Assembly (NCBI GenBank): GCA_028690665.1
Contig: JAQVAV010000007.1
Span: forward strand, 184,603-248,602
Origin: Paludibacter sp.
GTDB lineage: Bacteria > Bacteroidota > Bacteroidia > Bacteroidales > Paludibacteraceae
Reading direction: 5' to 3'
Length of the DNA: 64,000 nt
In this document: in pieces, positions 51,802 to 62,450 of the stretch
Numbering within the stretch: position 1 is the stretch's first letter
Layout: each line of letters begins with the position of its first letter
Made by a program: the position numbers and the translations under genes
The notes under the pieces: generated by a model
Databases searched by the model: none
Told to the model about the DNA's origin: nothing
What the model saw: only the letters and a program-made list of their open reading frames with translations

Positions 51802-54681
51802 CTAATTATTTGACTTGTTTAAAATTTTTTTTATTTCCATAAAGCCATCAGCATAGACTGTTTTTTTAATTAATATTGAATTATATATTGGAAAATATAT
51901 TCTAATTCCTGTTAGGGAGAAATATTCTTCGGAAACAATTTCTTTATTATGAATTAATTGATTATAATTTGTTATTGTAACTTCTGAAGAATTGATTCCC
52001 ATAGGAAGAGATGAATGACTCTTAAATAATCTCACTTTATAAGAATTAGATTGATTTGGTATTAAAATACTTTCAAAACCGACTATTATTGTACCTGGAT
52101 TTGGCGCATCATAATCTGTCGTTGGTTGAGTCGACCATGTCTTAATTGTAAAGGGAGTTTTTGACTCGATATTAAGTAACATTATTTTCCCATCTTTCAT
52201 CAATTTAAAACTATTAGTCCCCAATTGTTCGACTGAATCTATCGTGACCATTCTCCACTCTACTTTTTTGTTAGAGTATGTTGTTCGAAGACTGTCTTTT
52301 ATTAGTAAATAATCTCCACAAAAGATATTACTCCATGATTTTACGAAACGTAAACTTCCTATTTTAGCAGAATAATTAGTCCTTTGACGAACAGTAATCC
52401 CTCTTATTCCTTTATCATTCAAATCTGAATTTGTTATACTTGCTAAAGGTGATGGCTCCGATTGTAAAGTCGGATTTACATATAAGTTAGCCTTGCCATT
52501 TGTAAAATCATATTTCATAACCACCAAATAAGTTGTACCATAATTATAAATAGAAGGTGCATATATGGCTGGATATTGAGTAGATCCATCTTTAGCGGCT
52601 AATCCAAACTTAAATGTATTATTGGTCGTTTCATTTTTCACACAAAGACATATACGCTGAAAATCTCCTGTATAAGTTCCATCAAACATTATAACCGCAA
52701 CATTGTCACCTGCAATTGTATTAGATCCTACGTTTATTAGAAAAGATAAATAATATGACCCTTGACGATAAACTGCACTATTGGTCAGAGAATAGGTCGT
52801 CAATCGGGATTCACTATTGGATAACTTTGATAATTCAAAAGAATTTCCTACATTAGAATCTATATATCCGTCATAACTTAATGGAGATGTTATTTTGGGA
52901 CTGACACCACCCGTATTTCCTGTTCTGGCAGCTCGATTCCATTGATTTACCTGTATAGGACTTAATGCCTGATCTGTATATTGGTAATAACCTTCTTCCA
53001 AGTCGTTTCCAATTGTGAGCTCTTCTACAAAATTATTTTTAATTAAATCCGAATAGTTTTTTAAAGAATCTGGAAAAGGTTTTTTATTATCAATAAGTGC
53101 TACTGTTCTTTTAGCTTCACTTAAATCATCTTGAAATACTTCAGTCATATCTATTTCCACACCTCTCATTGCATCTGAATCATATGTCTTTGTTATTCGT
53201 GCCATTCCATTAACAAGATGTCGTTTGTCGTTTATTGTTAACGTATTGTGTGCTTTATTATTTAATCTAAATACTTCCCAACGTTGTGAATCTTGCCCCA
53301 TATTCCATAAATCGATGCCCTTGGTCTCTAATGGTAAATAATCTTGCATTCCTAAATCCATAGCCCATCTGACCCCATCCGAAACATATACAAACGATCC
53401 TGCATCCATATGACCATGTGAATTACCTGCCTTTCCCCCTTTTACGCCAAGATATGTGTCATTCACGTCCCAACCTGTTCTGACAAGAGCTACCGGTGTT
53501 TCACCTTGCCCGACCCATATTTTCTTTGTCGGCTCTTCAGTATTAGATAAATCACAATTATTTGCAAATATTATCGCAGCAGGGAGTAATCGGTCTTCAT
53601 CAAAAGCTTGTATGTAAGCACCTCCTCCGGCAATCATTTTTTTCTCTGTATATATAAGCGATGAGTTATTACTCTTTTTAGAAAACCAGAACATCGGGAA
53701 ACAAGGTGTTTGTTGTTTATAACTGTCAGAATAATTATAACATTGTTGATCTGATCCAACCATATACAAGATATATTCAGCTGTTTTTAAAAATCCTGGA
53801 GTTTTATATAAATCTTTATCAGATCCCAAAGCACTATCCAGAGCAGCTAAAAGCATTACCTGAAAACTGGTCCCATAAGCCCAATACATATATCCTTCCT
53901 GATAGTTCCCATCTGGACCATAAGCATCTAATGGCAATTTAATTGAATTCAAACATCGTTCAATAATTTCAACTGATAAGTCTTTTGCTCCCTCGTAGAT
54001 TGCTAATGCACCATACGTTAATCCCGTATTGCATACTTGATTCCAATTGGCATCATTAGTTAAGAACCAATTATAGCTACTGTTTTTTGAAGGAGTAAAT
54101 GCCTTGTTTTTAAGGGCTTCTCTTATTTTATATCTTGTAGTTACATTTAGACTATCATACAACCAATCATACCCGATAGCAACACCCATTGACATTTCAC
54201 CAACATCCAAGAAATGTGATGGATTCCAGTCGGTAAAATCACATACCGCATTAAGTTCCCTTTCAGCGCGGTTTAGATATCGTTTATCATTGGTCATCCT
54301 ATAGGAATAAGACAAATAAAATATACGCTTTAGAGCAGTTCTTGATACAGCAAGAAGTCTTTTTCCCGAAAGCACCCTAGTTACAGGAGTTGTATTTAAT
54401 ATTGCATTTGAACTTGAAATAATCACATCATTTATTGCCGAAAGATCTGAATTTGTAGATAATTTTTGTTTCAATCTCACCTCATCTTCTTTTGAAAATA
54501 ATAATCTCGGATGATCTGATATCGTTGAATAATCGTAACTTCCTGTGGGATCTGGAAGGCCATCATTATCAGGGGATAAATTTTGTTTATCATCTATTGG
54601 TGATATCACATTTCCACAGGAAAATAACATTATCATAAAGAGTATGATTGTGTTTTCTATAAATACTGAAATTATTCTCAT
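51802..54681 (-). CDS. Heparinase II/III-type polysaccharide lyase, putative lipoprotein, with internal beta-sandwich insertion
   Basis: HPRLLFSKEDEVRLKQKL; VGEMSMGVAIGYDWLYDSL; GKAGNSHGHMDAGSFVYVSDGVRWAMDLGMQDY; NTLTINDKRHLVNGMARI; lipobox LFSCGN. Confidence 0.85.
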   Translation of the reverse strand: MRIISVFIENTIILFMIMLFSCGNVISPIDDKQNLSPDNDGLPDPTGSYDYSTISDHPRLLFSKEDEVRLKQKLSTNSDLSAINDVIISSSNAILNTTPVTRVLSGKRLLAVSRTALKRIFYLSYSYRMTNDKRYLNRAERELNAVCDFTDWNPSHFLDVGEMSMGVAIGYDWLYDSLNVTTRYKIREALKNKAFTPSKNSSYNWFLTNDANWNQVCNTGLTYGALAIYEGAKDLSVEIIERCLNSIKLPLDAYGPDGNYQEGYMYWAYGTSFQVMLLAALDSALGSDKDLYKTPGFLKTAEYILYMVGSDQQCYNYSDSYKQQTPCFPMFWFSKKSNNSSLIYTEKKMIAGGGAYIQAFDEDRLLPAAIIFANNCDLSNTEEPTKKIWVGQGETPVALVRTGWDVNDTYLGVKGGKAGNSHGHMDAGSFVYVSDGVRWAMDLGMQDYLPLETKGIDLWNMGQDSQRWEVFRLNNKAHNTLTINDKRHLVNGMARITKTYDSDAMRGVEIDMTEVFQDDLSEAKRTVALIDNKKPFPDSLKNYSDLIKNNFVEELTIGNDLEEGYYQYTDQALSPIQVNQWNRAARTGNTGGVSPKITSPLSYDGYIDSNVGNSFELSKLSNSESRLTTYSLTNSAVYRQGSYYLSFLINVGSNTIAGDNVAVIMFDGTYTGDFQRICLCVKNETTNNTFKFGLAAKDGSTQYPAIYAPSIYNYGTTYLVVMKYDFTNGKANLYVNPTLQSEPSPLASITNSDLNDKGIRGITVRQRTNYSAKIGSLRFVKSWSNIFCGDYLLIKDSLRTTYSNKKVEWRMVTIDSVEQLGTNSFKLMKDGKIMLLNIESKTPFTIKTWSTQPTTDYDAPNPGTIIVGFESILIPNQSNSYKVRLFKSHSSLPMGINSSEVTITNYNQLIHNKEIVSEEYFSLTGIRIYFPIYNSILIKKTVYADGFMEIKKILNKSNN

Positions 54682-54716
54682 GATTTACAATACTTTATTT
54701 TGATAAATAGATAATA

Positions 54717-56525
54717 TTAGTATGACCAACCAGCAGTGGGTTTCAAGTTTGGATTCATTTGCACCTCTTTTGTTGGCACTGGCCAAGTTGTAATATAGTC
54801 TCCTTTCCAATAATATGAAGTTTCAATATAACCCCACCATGATTTTCGACCAGCATTAGATTGACCTCCGTTAAATTTTGAAAGTTTCCATGTTCCCCAC
54901 CTTAATTCATCAAAGTAATTAATCCCTTCTAAAGCAAGTTCAACTCTTCTTTCATAACGAATACGTTCTCTCATATCCTCTTTCCCTTGAACCACATTTG
55001 GTCCAAATCCTGTAATTGTTAATGACGGCATTTCTACCCCTTTTCTTGTTCTGATTCTATTAAATTGTTCAATTGATTTATCAATTTGTTCATCTTCATT
55101 ATAAGCCTCTGATAATAATAATACAACATCCGTATAACGAATTAGAGGAAAATCAACAGAACATCTATCTCTATCAATATATCTTCCTTTTCTTGTTTCA
55201 TTATACTTTTTATACATATAAAAGGCTGTTGATCTTTTATCATTCCACATATCCCAATAAGGAGCTGTATTAGAGATTAATGGCCACCTCAATGTGGTTA
55301 GATGTTCTTCACCACTATTCCAGTAAGGGCTGTAACATATTGCCTCAGAATAAGGCGTAAAAACCGTTTTTTGAAGACGTGGGTCTCTGTTTGCATATGC
55401 ATTTTTTATACGTGCTTCATTTCCTGATACAAGATATTTTGTCATTGCAGCAGTGCCTATTCTATTGAGGGCATCATTATAGGCCGTTTTAATTTTAGAG
55501 TCTGTTGAGCTTAAGCTTAATCCATCTCTTAAGAAAAAGACTTCTCTTTGTGCCACAGTCATATTATTCCAACCTGGTAAATAATCTTCCCAATTAAAAG
55601 TCGAACCATCTGCATTTAAAAATGAATCTACAAAATCTGATGAAGGCTGAGCTTCTGTCCAACCGTCATAATGAGATCTCCCTCCAACAAACTTTTGTAT
55701 TTGTGATGAAAAACCTAAAGCTTCATCCCACTGCAAAGGGAATATCATTTCTTTATCCTTTTCGTTTTCAAATTTAAAGAAGTCGCCCCAGTTGCCTTGC
55801 CATAACCCATAACCGCATTTTTCCACTTCTAAAAAATCATCGATTGCTTTTTTATATTCTTTTTTCCACATATAAACCATGCCTCGCAAAGCATAAGTAG
55901 CCCCTTTGGATGCTCTTCCATAGTTTTCTGTTAAGGTGTTTCTTGGAAAATACGAATTATCAATACAGTCACCCAGATCTTGAATACATTGGTCATAAAC
56001 TTCTTCAACGCTTGATTGAGTCCGTGTAACTTCATCTGCATTTACTGGTTCAGTATAAATAGGAACACCTTTAAATAACGCATTTAATCTATAATAAAAA
56101 AAGGCTCTAAGAAATTTTGATTCACAAATTAATCTATTATATTTTTCATCTGTCAAACCAGCTTTTTTCAAATTAGCTATTGCATTATTAGCTCTATGAA
56201 TACCTTCATAATGTTGCTTCCAAGTCTCTGAAAAAATACTAGAGCTTGGGGTAATACTACCTTTTAGAAACTCCAAAACAAAAGGATCGCTCGTCCCATA
56301 ATAAGTGTTTACAAAGCCGAGCCCATCAAAAATTTTATAATTTGTTCCGCCTGTTGTACTACTTCTAAGAATATTGTAAATTCCAGCAACTCCTTGATCT
56401 GCCTTAGACTCACTATTCCACATATTATTTGTTCCAATGCTGTCATATGGTTTGGTTTCTAAAAAATCATTTGAACAGGATAAAAACATAGATAATATTG
56501 ATACCAAATAAAAATATTTCTTCAT
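54717..56525 (-). CDS. SusD/RagB-family lipoprotein, PUL2
   Basis: Lipobox FLSCSND; ESKFLRAFFYYRLNALFKGVPIYTEPV; C-terminal RERIRYERRVELALEGINYFDELRWGTW. Confidence 0.95.
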   Translation of the reverse strand: MKKYFYLVSILSMFLSCSNDFLETKPYDSIGTNNMWNSESKADQGVAGIYNILRSSTTGGTNYKIFDGLGFVNTYYGTSDPFVLEFLKGSITPSSSIFSETWKQHYEGIHRANNAIANLKKAGLTDEKYNRLICESKFLRAFFYYRLNALFKGVPIYTEPVNADEVTRTQSSVEEVYDQCIQDLGDCIDNSYFPRNTLTENYGRASKGATYALRGMVYMWKKEYKKAIDDFLEVEKCGYGLWQGNWGDFFKFENEKDKEMIFPLQWDEALGFSSQIQKFVGGRSHYDGWTEAQPSSDFVDSFLNADGSTFNWEDYLPGWNNMTVAQREVFFLRDGLSLSSTDSKIKTAYNDALNRIGTAAMTKYLVSGNEARIKNAYANRDPRLQKTVFTPYSEAICYSPYWNSGEEHLTTLRWPLISNTAPYWDMWNDKRSTAFYMYKKYNETRKGRYIDRDRCSVDFPLIRYTDVVLLLSEAYNEDEQIDKSIEQFNRIRTRKGVEMPSLTITGFGPNVVQGKEDMRERIRYERRVELALEGINYFDELRWGTWKLSKFNGGQSNAGRKSWWGYIETSYYWKGDYITTWPVPTKEVQMNPNLKPTAGWSY

Positions 56526-56534
56526 AATTTTATA

Positions 56535-59500
56535 TTAAAACGTTATGTTAACTCCTAAAGTGAATTGTTTTATCGTAGGATATCCGACACTTGCTCCAAT
56601 TTCAGGATCTAAACCTGGAAAGCTAGTTATTGTATAAAGATTTTCTGCAGATAGATATAAACGAGCTGTTTCCATTAATATCCTCTTAGATATATTACTC
56701 GGAACTGTGTAACCGATTTGTATATTTTTAACTTTAATGAATGAGGCGTCATATTCCCAAAACTCACTTGATACTCCATTTGAACCTTCGGTTTCATCTA
56801 GTAATCTAGGAAATAAAGCATTTTGATTATTAGTCGAGTTTTCAATATCATTAAAGTCAAATCGATAAGCATTTTCAGCATAATATTTTGATATGCTCCA
56901 ACCATTTTGGGTTCTTGGGCTGTTATAACCTTGTGATTTCCAATAATATGAAAAACCAGCACTACCTGATAATACCATTGAAAAATCAAATTGTTTATAT
57001 GCAGCAGTAAAATTGAATCCGAAATTGTATTTTGGCAATTGAGAATTACCTGTAAAATCCATATCATTTGAATCTCCATATATACCATCATTATTTTTAT
57101 CAGCATATATTAAATCACCATACCAAAGAGAATTTTGGGATACAGTATTTAATGGAGAAAACTTATACCCAGCAGCTTGCATTGCTAATACCCATTTCAT
57201 ATCATTTTCTGTCCTGATCATACCATCTTTGGGCCCAGCATTCACATCTACAACAGTTGATGTTGGATTATAATTACCGCTACCTCTATACAAAGAACGT
57301 AAATAGGATTCTCCTAAGGTATGTCCCTCAACAATCAGCCCACCAAAACCAGATCTTGAAACTTCTCCTACATTATTCTCATAATAAGAAGTTCCATTTT
57401 CATCAGTTGTCCAACCCTTTTTAAGTTCACCTCGATATTTAGTTACTAAATTTTTATTGAGTGAGAAATTTCCTCCTAACTCAAAAGTTAAATTTCCGAT
57501 TTTATCTCGCCAATTTAATGTTATTTCGATACCCTGATTAGTTAATTCTGCAGTGTTTTGGGTTGCTGGGGTTACTGTTCCCATTGTCAAATATGTATCT
57601 GGGGTCAGTATCATTCCAGTTGTCAACTTATGATAATAATCAATTTCCCCGGCTAACTTGCCATTTAAAATTGAAAAATCAATTCCTAAATCTGATGTTG
57701 CTACCGATTCCCAACGTAACAAGCTATTGCTCTGCTTTGATACCACGAGCGAATTCTGAGGTATTCCATCTAAGACGACATTTGCAACTGAATATCCGGC
57801 TTGCCAGTCATAATTACCTAATTGATTATTTCCTAATAACCCCCAAGAACCTCTCAATTTTAGGTTTTGAATTAAATTACTTGTACCTTGCATGAACTTT
57901 TCTTCTGTGATTCTCCATCCCGCAGAAAAAGATGGAAAAAAACCTCCTCTTACATCAGTGCCAAAACGAGAAGATTCATCATATCTCAAATTTGCTTCAG
58001 CTAAATATTTCGATTTATAGGAATAATTTATTCTTCCAAAACAAGACCTTAATGACCAGTCTGATTCAGAACCCGTCATTGATTTTAAATTAAGTCCAGT
58101 ATTAAGGACATGTAAATCCCAATCAGTCATGCCTTTAGTAGATGCACTAAATACATTTTCATTATAATAGGTTTGATTATATCCTAATAATGTATTTAGC
58201 TCGTGATTGTTATTCAATTTTATATTATATCTTAGCAATATATCTGCAGAGTAACGAGCTCTCTTAAAAGATGAATTAGTAATAATTCCATTTTCTAGAT
58301 TTGAATCTGACAATCTTTTATTTTCTACATAATTCCATGTTCCAGCTTGTACTGACCATGATGCATAATCTCCCCAATCAGGAGCATAATTATATGATGT
58401 TTCGAGATTAATATTTTTAAATAAATTAATTTTTGAAAACAAAGTAATGTTTGCACGAAACATTTTATCATAGCCTCCTAAAGCCATTTTTTCAAATATA
58501 TTATTTGCAGTTGAAGATTCTTGGTTTGTTAAAGCTGGAGAACCCCATTTATTATCTACTCCGGGATAAATACCTGGTGATGTTTGAGGTAAATACTCAA
58601 ATCCTCTCGAAATATTTGCCATACCTTTTTCTTGCTTTAATCCAAAAAACTTAGCTCCCAATGTCCACCATGTATATGCTTTTGTTTCAAAATTTGCTCT
58701 AAGCTGATATTTTTCTAAAGCTGAATTTTTCATTATTCCTTGATTCTCAACATATCCACCAGAGATTAAATATTTTAATGATTTTTCACCTCCTTGAACA
58801 GATATGTTATGTTCTTGTGCTATTCCTGTCATGAAAATCTCATTAAACCAATTTGTATTTGGGTAAGCTATATAATTAGGTACATTATATTCATTCAATT
58901 CATTAGGGTTTGCTTTAGCAGTTCTCCAATTTTCTATATTCGACAAAGAGAATATTTCTGATTTTCCCATATTTTTTCTTCCTTCATTGATATATTCCAT
59001 ATGTTCAGCATAGTCAGTTACAAATTCAATTTTATTCACTGGACTTTGACTGGACATAAAACTATTTAACGTTACTTTAGGTTCGCCAATTCCCATCTTT
59101 GTTGAAACCAAAATTACTCCATTGGCTGCTCTGGAACCATATACTGCAGTTGCAGATGCATCTTTAAGGATTGTAATTGATTCAATATCATTCATGTTTA
59201 CGTTATTCATATCAGCTTCAAAACCGTCAACAAGCACCAATGGTGAACTGTTATTTATTGTTGTAGTTCCTCTTACACGTAAAGTTGCATTATCATCTCC
59301 AGGTTTACCAGAACTTTGAAATACAGATAAACCTGCAACTTTTCCAGACAATGCGGTTGAGGCATTCATTACAGGTCTTGATGTTAACTTACCATCAAAC
59401 TTTAATGTTGCAATAGAACCTGTCAGATTTATTTTTTTTTGAGTTCCATATCCAACTACGATAACTTCATCAAGTGTTTTAGAATCCTCTTCGAGAATAA

Positions 59501-60098
59501 TTTTATAATTATTGGCTTTACCTAATTTTAAAACTGTCTGCTTAAATCCTATATATGATATTGTAATTTCTGATTGATTTGGAACTTCAAGAGAAAAGGT
59601 TCCATCGACACTTGTAATTGTTCCGGTATTCGACCCTTTAAGAACAATTGATGCACCAATAATTGGGTCGCCTTTTTCATCGGTTACCAAGCCGGAGATT
59701 TTTTTTGAGACATCTTTATTGCCCGAATCATTTTCTTTGGGTTCTTCTAAAAAATGACTAATTATAATATGTGATTTATCTATTATGTAGTTGCACTTAG
59801 TATCTTTTAATAGTAACGACATGAGATCTTTCAACACAAATGTTTGATAAGGAATCGAAATGACTTTTCTTATATCAATAACTTTTGAATCGTAATCTAC
59901 TGAGAATCCTGTTTGTTTTTCAATCTGATCAAAAGCCATTTTTAGGGAGATATTTTTCCCTGTAAGATTTATTATTTGATTTTGGGCACTTGATCCGATT
60001 GAAAATGTAAATAGTGCTGATATTATCAAAATAAAGATTTGTTTTTTATTCATAAGTAAAAGAATTGAATGTGTGATTTGAGAACTGATTTGTTTCAA
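56535..60098 (-). CDS. SusC/RagA-family TonB-linked outer membrane protein with STN domain, PUL2
   Basis: STN (MAFDQIEKQTGFSVDYDSK), GLVTDEKGDPIIGASIVLKG, LDEVIVVGYGTQKKINLTGSIA, ILKDASATAVYGSRAANGVILVSTK; likely start MNKKQIF. Confidence 0.97.
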   Translation of the reverse strand: MKQISSQITHSILLLMNKKQIFILIISALFTFSIGSSAQNQIINLTGKNISLKMAFDQIEKQTGFSVDYDSKVIDIRKVISIPYQTFVLKDLMSLLLKDTKCNYIIDKSHIIISHFLEEPKENDSGNKDVSKKISGLVTDEKGDPIIGASIVLKGSNTGTITSVDGTFSLEVPNQSEITISYIGFKQTVLKLGKANNYKIILEEDSKTLDEVIVVGYGTQKKINLTGSIATLKFDGKLTSRPVMNASTALSGKVAGLSVFQSSGKPGDDNATLRVRGTTTINNSSPLVLVDGFEADMNNVNMNDIESITILKDASATAVYGSRAANGVILVSTKMGIGEPKVTLNSFMSSQSPVNKIEFVTDYAEHMEYINEGRKNMGKSEIFSLSNIENWRTAKANPNELNEYNVPNYIAYPNTNWFNEIFMTGIAQEHNISVQGGEKSLKYLISGGYVENQGIMKNSALEKYQLRANFETKAYTWWTLGAKFFGLKQEKGMANISRGFEYLPQTSPGIYPGVDNKWGSPALTNQESSTANNIFEKMALGGYDKMFRANITLFSKINLFKNINLETSYNYAPDWGDYASWSVQAGTWNYVENKRLSDSNLENGIITNSSFKRARYSADILLRYNIKLNNNHELNTLLGYNQTYYNENVFSASTKGMTDWDLHVLNTGLNLKSMTGSESDWSLRSCFGRINYSYKSKYLAEANLRYDESSRFGTDVRGGFFPSFSAGWRITEEKFMQGTSNLIQNLKLRGSWGLLGNNQLGNYDWQAGYSVANVVLDGIPQNSLVVSKQSNSLLRWESVATSDLGIDFSILNGKLAGEIDYYHKLTTGMILTPDTYLTMGTVTPATQNTAELTNQGIEITLNWRDKIGNLTFELGGNFSLNKNLVTKYRGELKKGWTTDENGTSYYENNVGEVSRSGFGGLIVEGHTLGESYLRSLYRGSGNYNPTSTVVDVNAGPKDGMIRTENDMKWVLAMQAAGYKFSPLNTVSQNSLWYGDLIYADKNNDGIYGDSNDMDFTGNSQLPKYNFGFNFTAAYKQFDFSMVLSGSAGFSYYWKSQGYNSPRTQNGWSISKYYAENAYRFDFNDIENSTNNQNALFPRLLDETEGSNGVSSEFWEYDASFIKVKNIQIGYTVPSNISKRILMETARLYLSAENLYTITSFPGLDPEIGASVGYPTIKQFTLGVNITF

Positions 60099-60356
60099 AA
60101 GATAATTATCCTTGAATCAACGAGATATATTATCCGTATCTGATATGCTTCATTTAATCTAAATTTAATGTTTGATAATGAGTCAACTAAACAACAATCT
60201 TTTTTATTCTTATTGATTTTAATTTTTTCTTAGCCTGATACAATACTGTTTTTTGGCCTACTGTAAATAAGTAAGCTAAATAATGAACAACACACAGTCA
60301 GAAAGAAAATTTTTTCCGTGAAAAATAAATATATTTATATGTGTATGAAAAATAAT

Positions 60357-60402
60357 AAAATAACAAAGCCCTGCTTGCAAACAAACAGGGCTTTGTTATT
60401 TT
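60357..60402 (-). terminator. Terminator between FecR and SusC of PUL2
   Basis: Perfect 17-bp stem AAAATAACAAAGCCCTG / CAGGGCTTTGTTATTTT. Confidence 0.85.
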
Positions 60403-60413
60403 CGTTTTTGGGA

Positions 60414-61397
60414 TTATTTGGTATAGAAATATATAGTTGAGTTTTCCTTTTTGTAGCTTGATTTACTAATAAGTATCGTTAAAACATTCATTGCATCTTC
60501 GATTGTTTCATCCGGATTGAATTTGACGAAATAGGACTGCTGATTCAATTTCTTCCCATCATAGTTAATCGCTACGTTGTATTTTCTTTCCAAGGTTTGA
60601 GTAATTTCGTCGAAAGTAGCTCCCTGGAAAATTAAGTAGCCACTTTCCCAAGAGGCAACTTTAGCAGCATCGACGTCAATTACCGAGATTTTGTTATCCG
60701 AATTAGAGTAGACCAATTGATTATTTGGTTTAAGAATATATGATTTATCTTTATTTTCCTCCATGTCGACTTTTATGCTTCCTTCAATTAAAGTTGCTTT
60801 TGTATATTGAGCGTAGGGATAAGATTGAACACAAAACTTAGTACCTAATGCTTTTATATCAATGTATTTTGTTCTTACAATGAACGGTTTATGGGGATTC
60901 TTTGCTACGCTGAAATTAGCTTCCCCTGTTAGAAATACTGTTCGGGTATCTCCTGTAAAGTCTTTTGGATAAATAAGTGTTGAACCGGCATTAACCGCAA
61001 CAATTGAACCATCAGAAAGTGTAATCTTTTTACTCTCTCCATATGAAACTGAGAGTTGGGTATATTCCAAAGGAACAGGAACCGCAATCTTATATGTTAT
61101 ATAGACAGTGCTTACAATAATTAATGCAATAGCGGCTGCATATGAGACAGCTATTCTTGTTAATGAGAATTTCTTTTTCTGCTTGAGATTTATTTTTGCG
61201 TTTATTCTGGAAAAGTCTTCCCAAGTCTCTTCGCTAATATTTGCAGGAGCATTTTCCCATAGCTCTTTCATAGCCAACTCTTTCTCAGCAGTGTCCTCAT
61301 CTAATCTGAACCACTTCCCGAAAAGATATAAAGTTTTTTTCGATACATCCTTATCGAAAAAAGCCTGAATAATATTTTTGATCTTAACACCTTCCAT
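60414..61397 (-). CDS. FecR-type anti-sigma factor, PUL2
   Basis: LSVSYGESKKITLSDGSIVAVNAGSTLIYPKDF...LTGEANFSVAKNPHKPFIV. Confidence 0.93.
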   Translation of the reverse strand: MEGVKIKNIIQAFFDKDVSKKTLYLFGKWFRLDEDTAEKELAMKELWENAPANISEETWEDFSRINAKINLKQKKKFSLTRIAVSYAAAIALIIVSTVYITYKIAVPVPLEYTQLSVSYGESKKITLSDGSIVAVNAGSTLIYPKDFTGDTRTVFLTGEANFSVAKNPHKPFIVRTKYIDIKALGTKFCVQSYPYAQYTKATLIEGSIKVDMEENKDKSYILKPNNQLVYSNSDNKISVIDVDAAKVASWESGYLIFQGATFDEITQTLERKYNVAINYDGKKLNQQSYFVKFNPDETIEDAMNVLTILISKSSYKKENSTIYFYTK

Positions 61398-61458
61398 AAT
61401 ACCTATTTGTATATATGTAAGTAAAGGTGTGCGTTACACACACATTTATCCCGATAAA

Positions 61459-62013
61459 TTAAAAGAAAAGTATAATCCATGTTTTGATTGTTTTTCTTAT
61501 ATCAGCAAGAGCTGCGGTTAAATGATTCTCGACCGTCCGTTTATTTATATTTAATCTCTCTGCAATTTCCGTATTTGACATTCCTTCGACGCGGCTCATA
61601 ATATATATTTGTTTCCTTTGGGGCGGCATTTGGCTTACAGTGACATCAATCATGTCCTGAAGCTGGTTGGCAAATATTGTTTCTTCGGTATCTTCAATTT
61701 CGGATGAATGGGTGAGTTGGTCGGTTACAAACTTCTCGTTTACTATTATGTGATCGTAATAATTGCAAACCGTGTTTTTAGCCATCTTGTAGATATAGGC
61801 TTTGAATGATTTGACTTCAGAAAGTTTTTCTTTGTTATTCCAAATACTCAGAAAAATATCCTGGGCCATATCCCGGGCTTGTTCGTTGTCTTTTATGAAA
61901 CCGTGAAGGAAGAAAACAAGTTTCGGCTGATATTGTAAAAAAAGTATCTCAAAAGCTTTTTGATCGCCTTTGCAAAGAGCTTTGATGTAACTTTCTTCTA
62001 TAGTATTATTCAT
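61459..62013 (-). CDS. ECF (FecI-like) RNA polymerase sigma-70 factor, PUL2
   Basis: FEILFLQYQPKLVFFLHGFIKDNEQARDMAQDIFLSIW; GMSNTEIAERLNINKRTVENHLTAAL. Confidence 0.93.
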   Translation of the reverse strand: MNNTIEESYIKALCKGDQKAFEILFLQYQPKLVFFLHGFIKDNEQARDMAQDIFLSIWNNKEKLSEVKSFKAYIYKMAKNTVCNYYDHIIVNEKFVTDQLTHSSEIEDTEETIFANQLQDMIDVTVSQMPPQRKQIYIMSRVEGMSNTEIAERLNINKRTVENHLTAALADIRKTIKTWIILFF

Positions 62014-62148
62014 ATTTTTACTGACTTAAGGTTGTACAAGAATATCCTTGACCGCCAGAAAAATAAAATCAATTTGTGTTGTGATTTTATCGTAGTTGGA
62101 AATTATGTAAATGTGCAAAATAGTACAAATACATATAATTTTGACGAG

Positions 62149-62178
62149 CAAAGATAGTGGATATATGATTAATTCCAA
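62149..62178 (-). promoter_or_regulatory. Bacteroidetes-type promoter for PUL2 sigma gene
   Basis: Minus strand TTG-N19-TATCTTTG, fitting -33 TTG / -7 TAnnTTTG. Confidence 0.5.
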
Positions 62179-62450
62179 GCAAATTTAATGGACTTTTGAC
62201 ATGAAAGTACTTAAATAATTATCACTTAGAATGTTTAATGATTTTAAAATTAGTTGATTATACAATTTCAAAACACTACATTTCAATTGCTATTTGATTT
62301 TGAAGATTCTCAGAAGGACTTATATAGATATATCTATAGTGATTAAATCCAGTTTAACTTCATTGAAATTTTGCTATCGATAGTTTAATTTATAGCTTCA
62401 TAATATACTATTAATATAGAATCAAGGGTTAAATCAAACCACTGAAAATA

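Noticed and set aside
57563-57895. 110-aa plus-strand ORF opposite SusC
   Set aside because: Antisense to an intact SusC barrel
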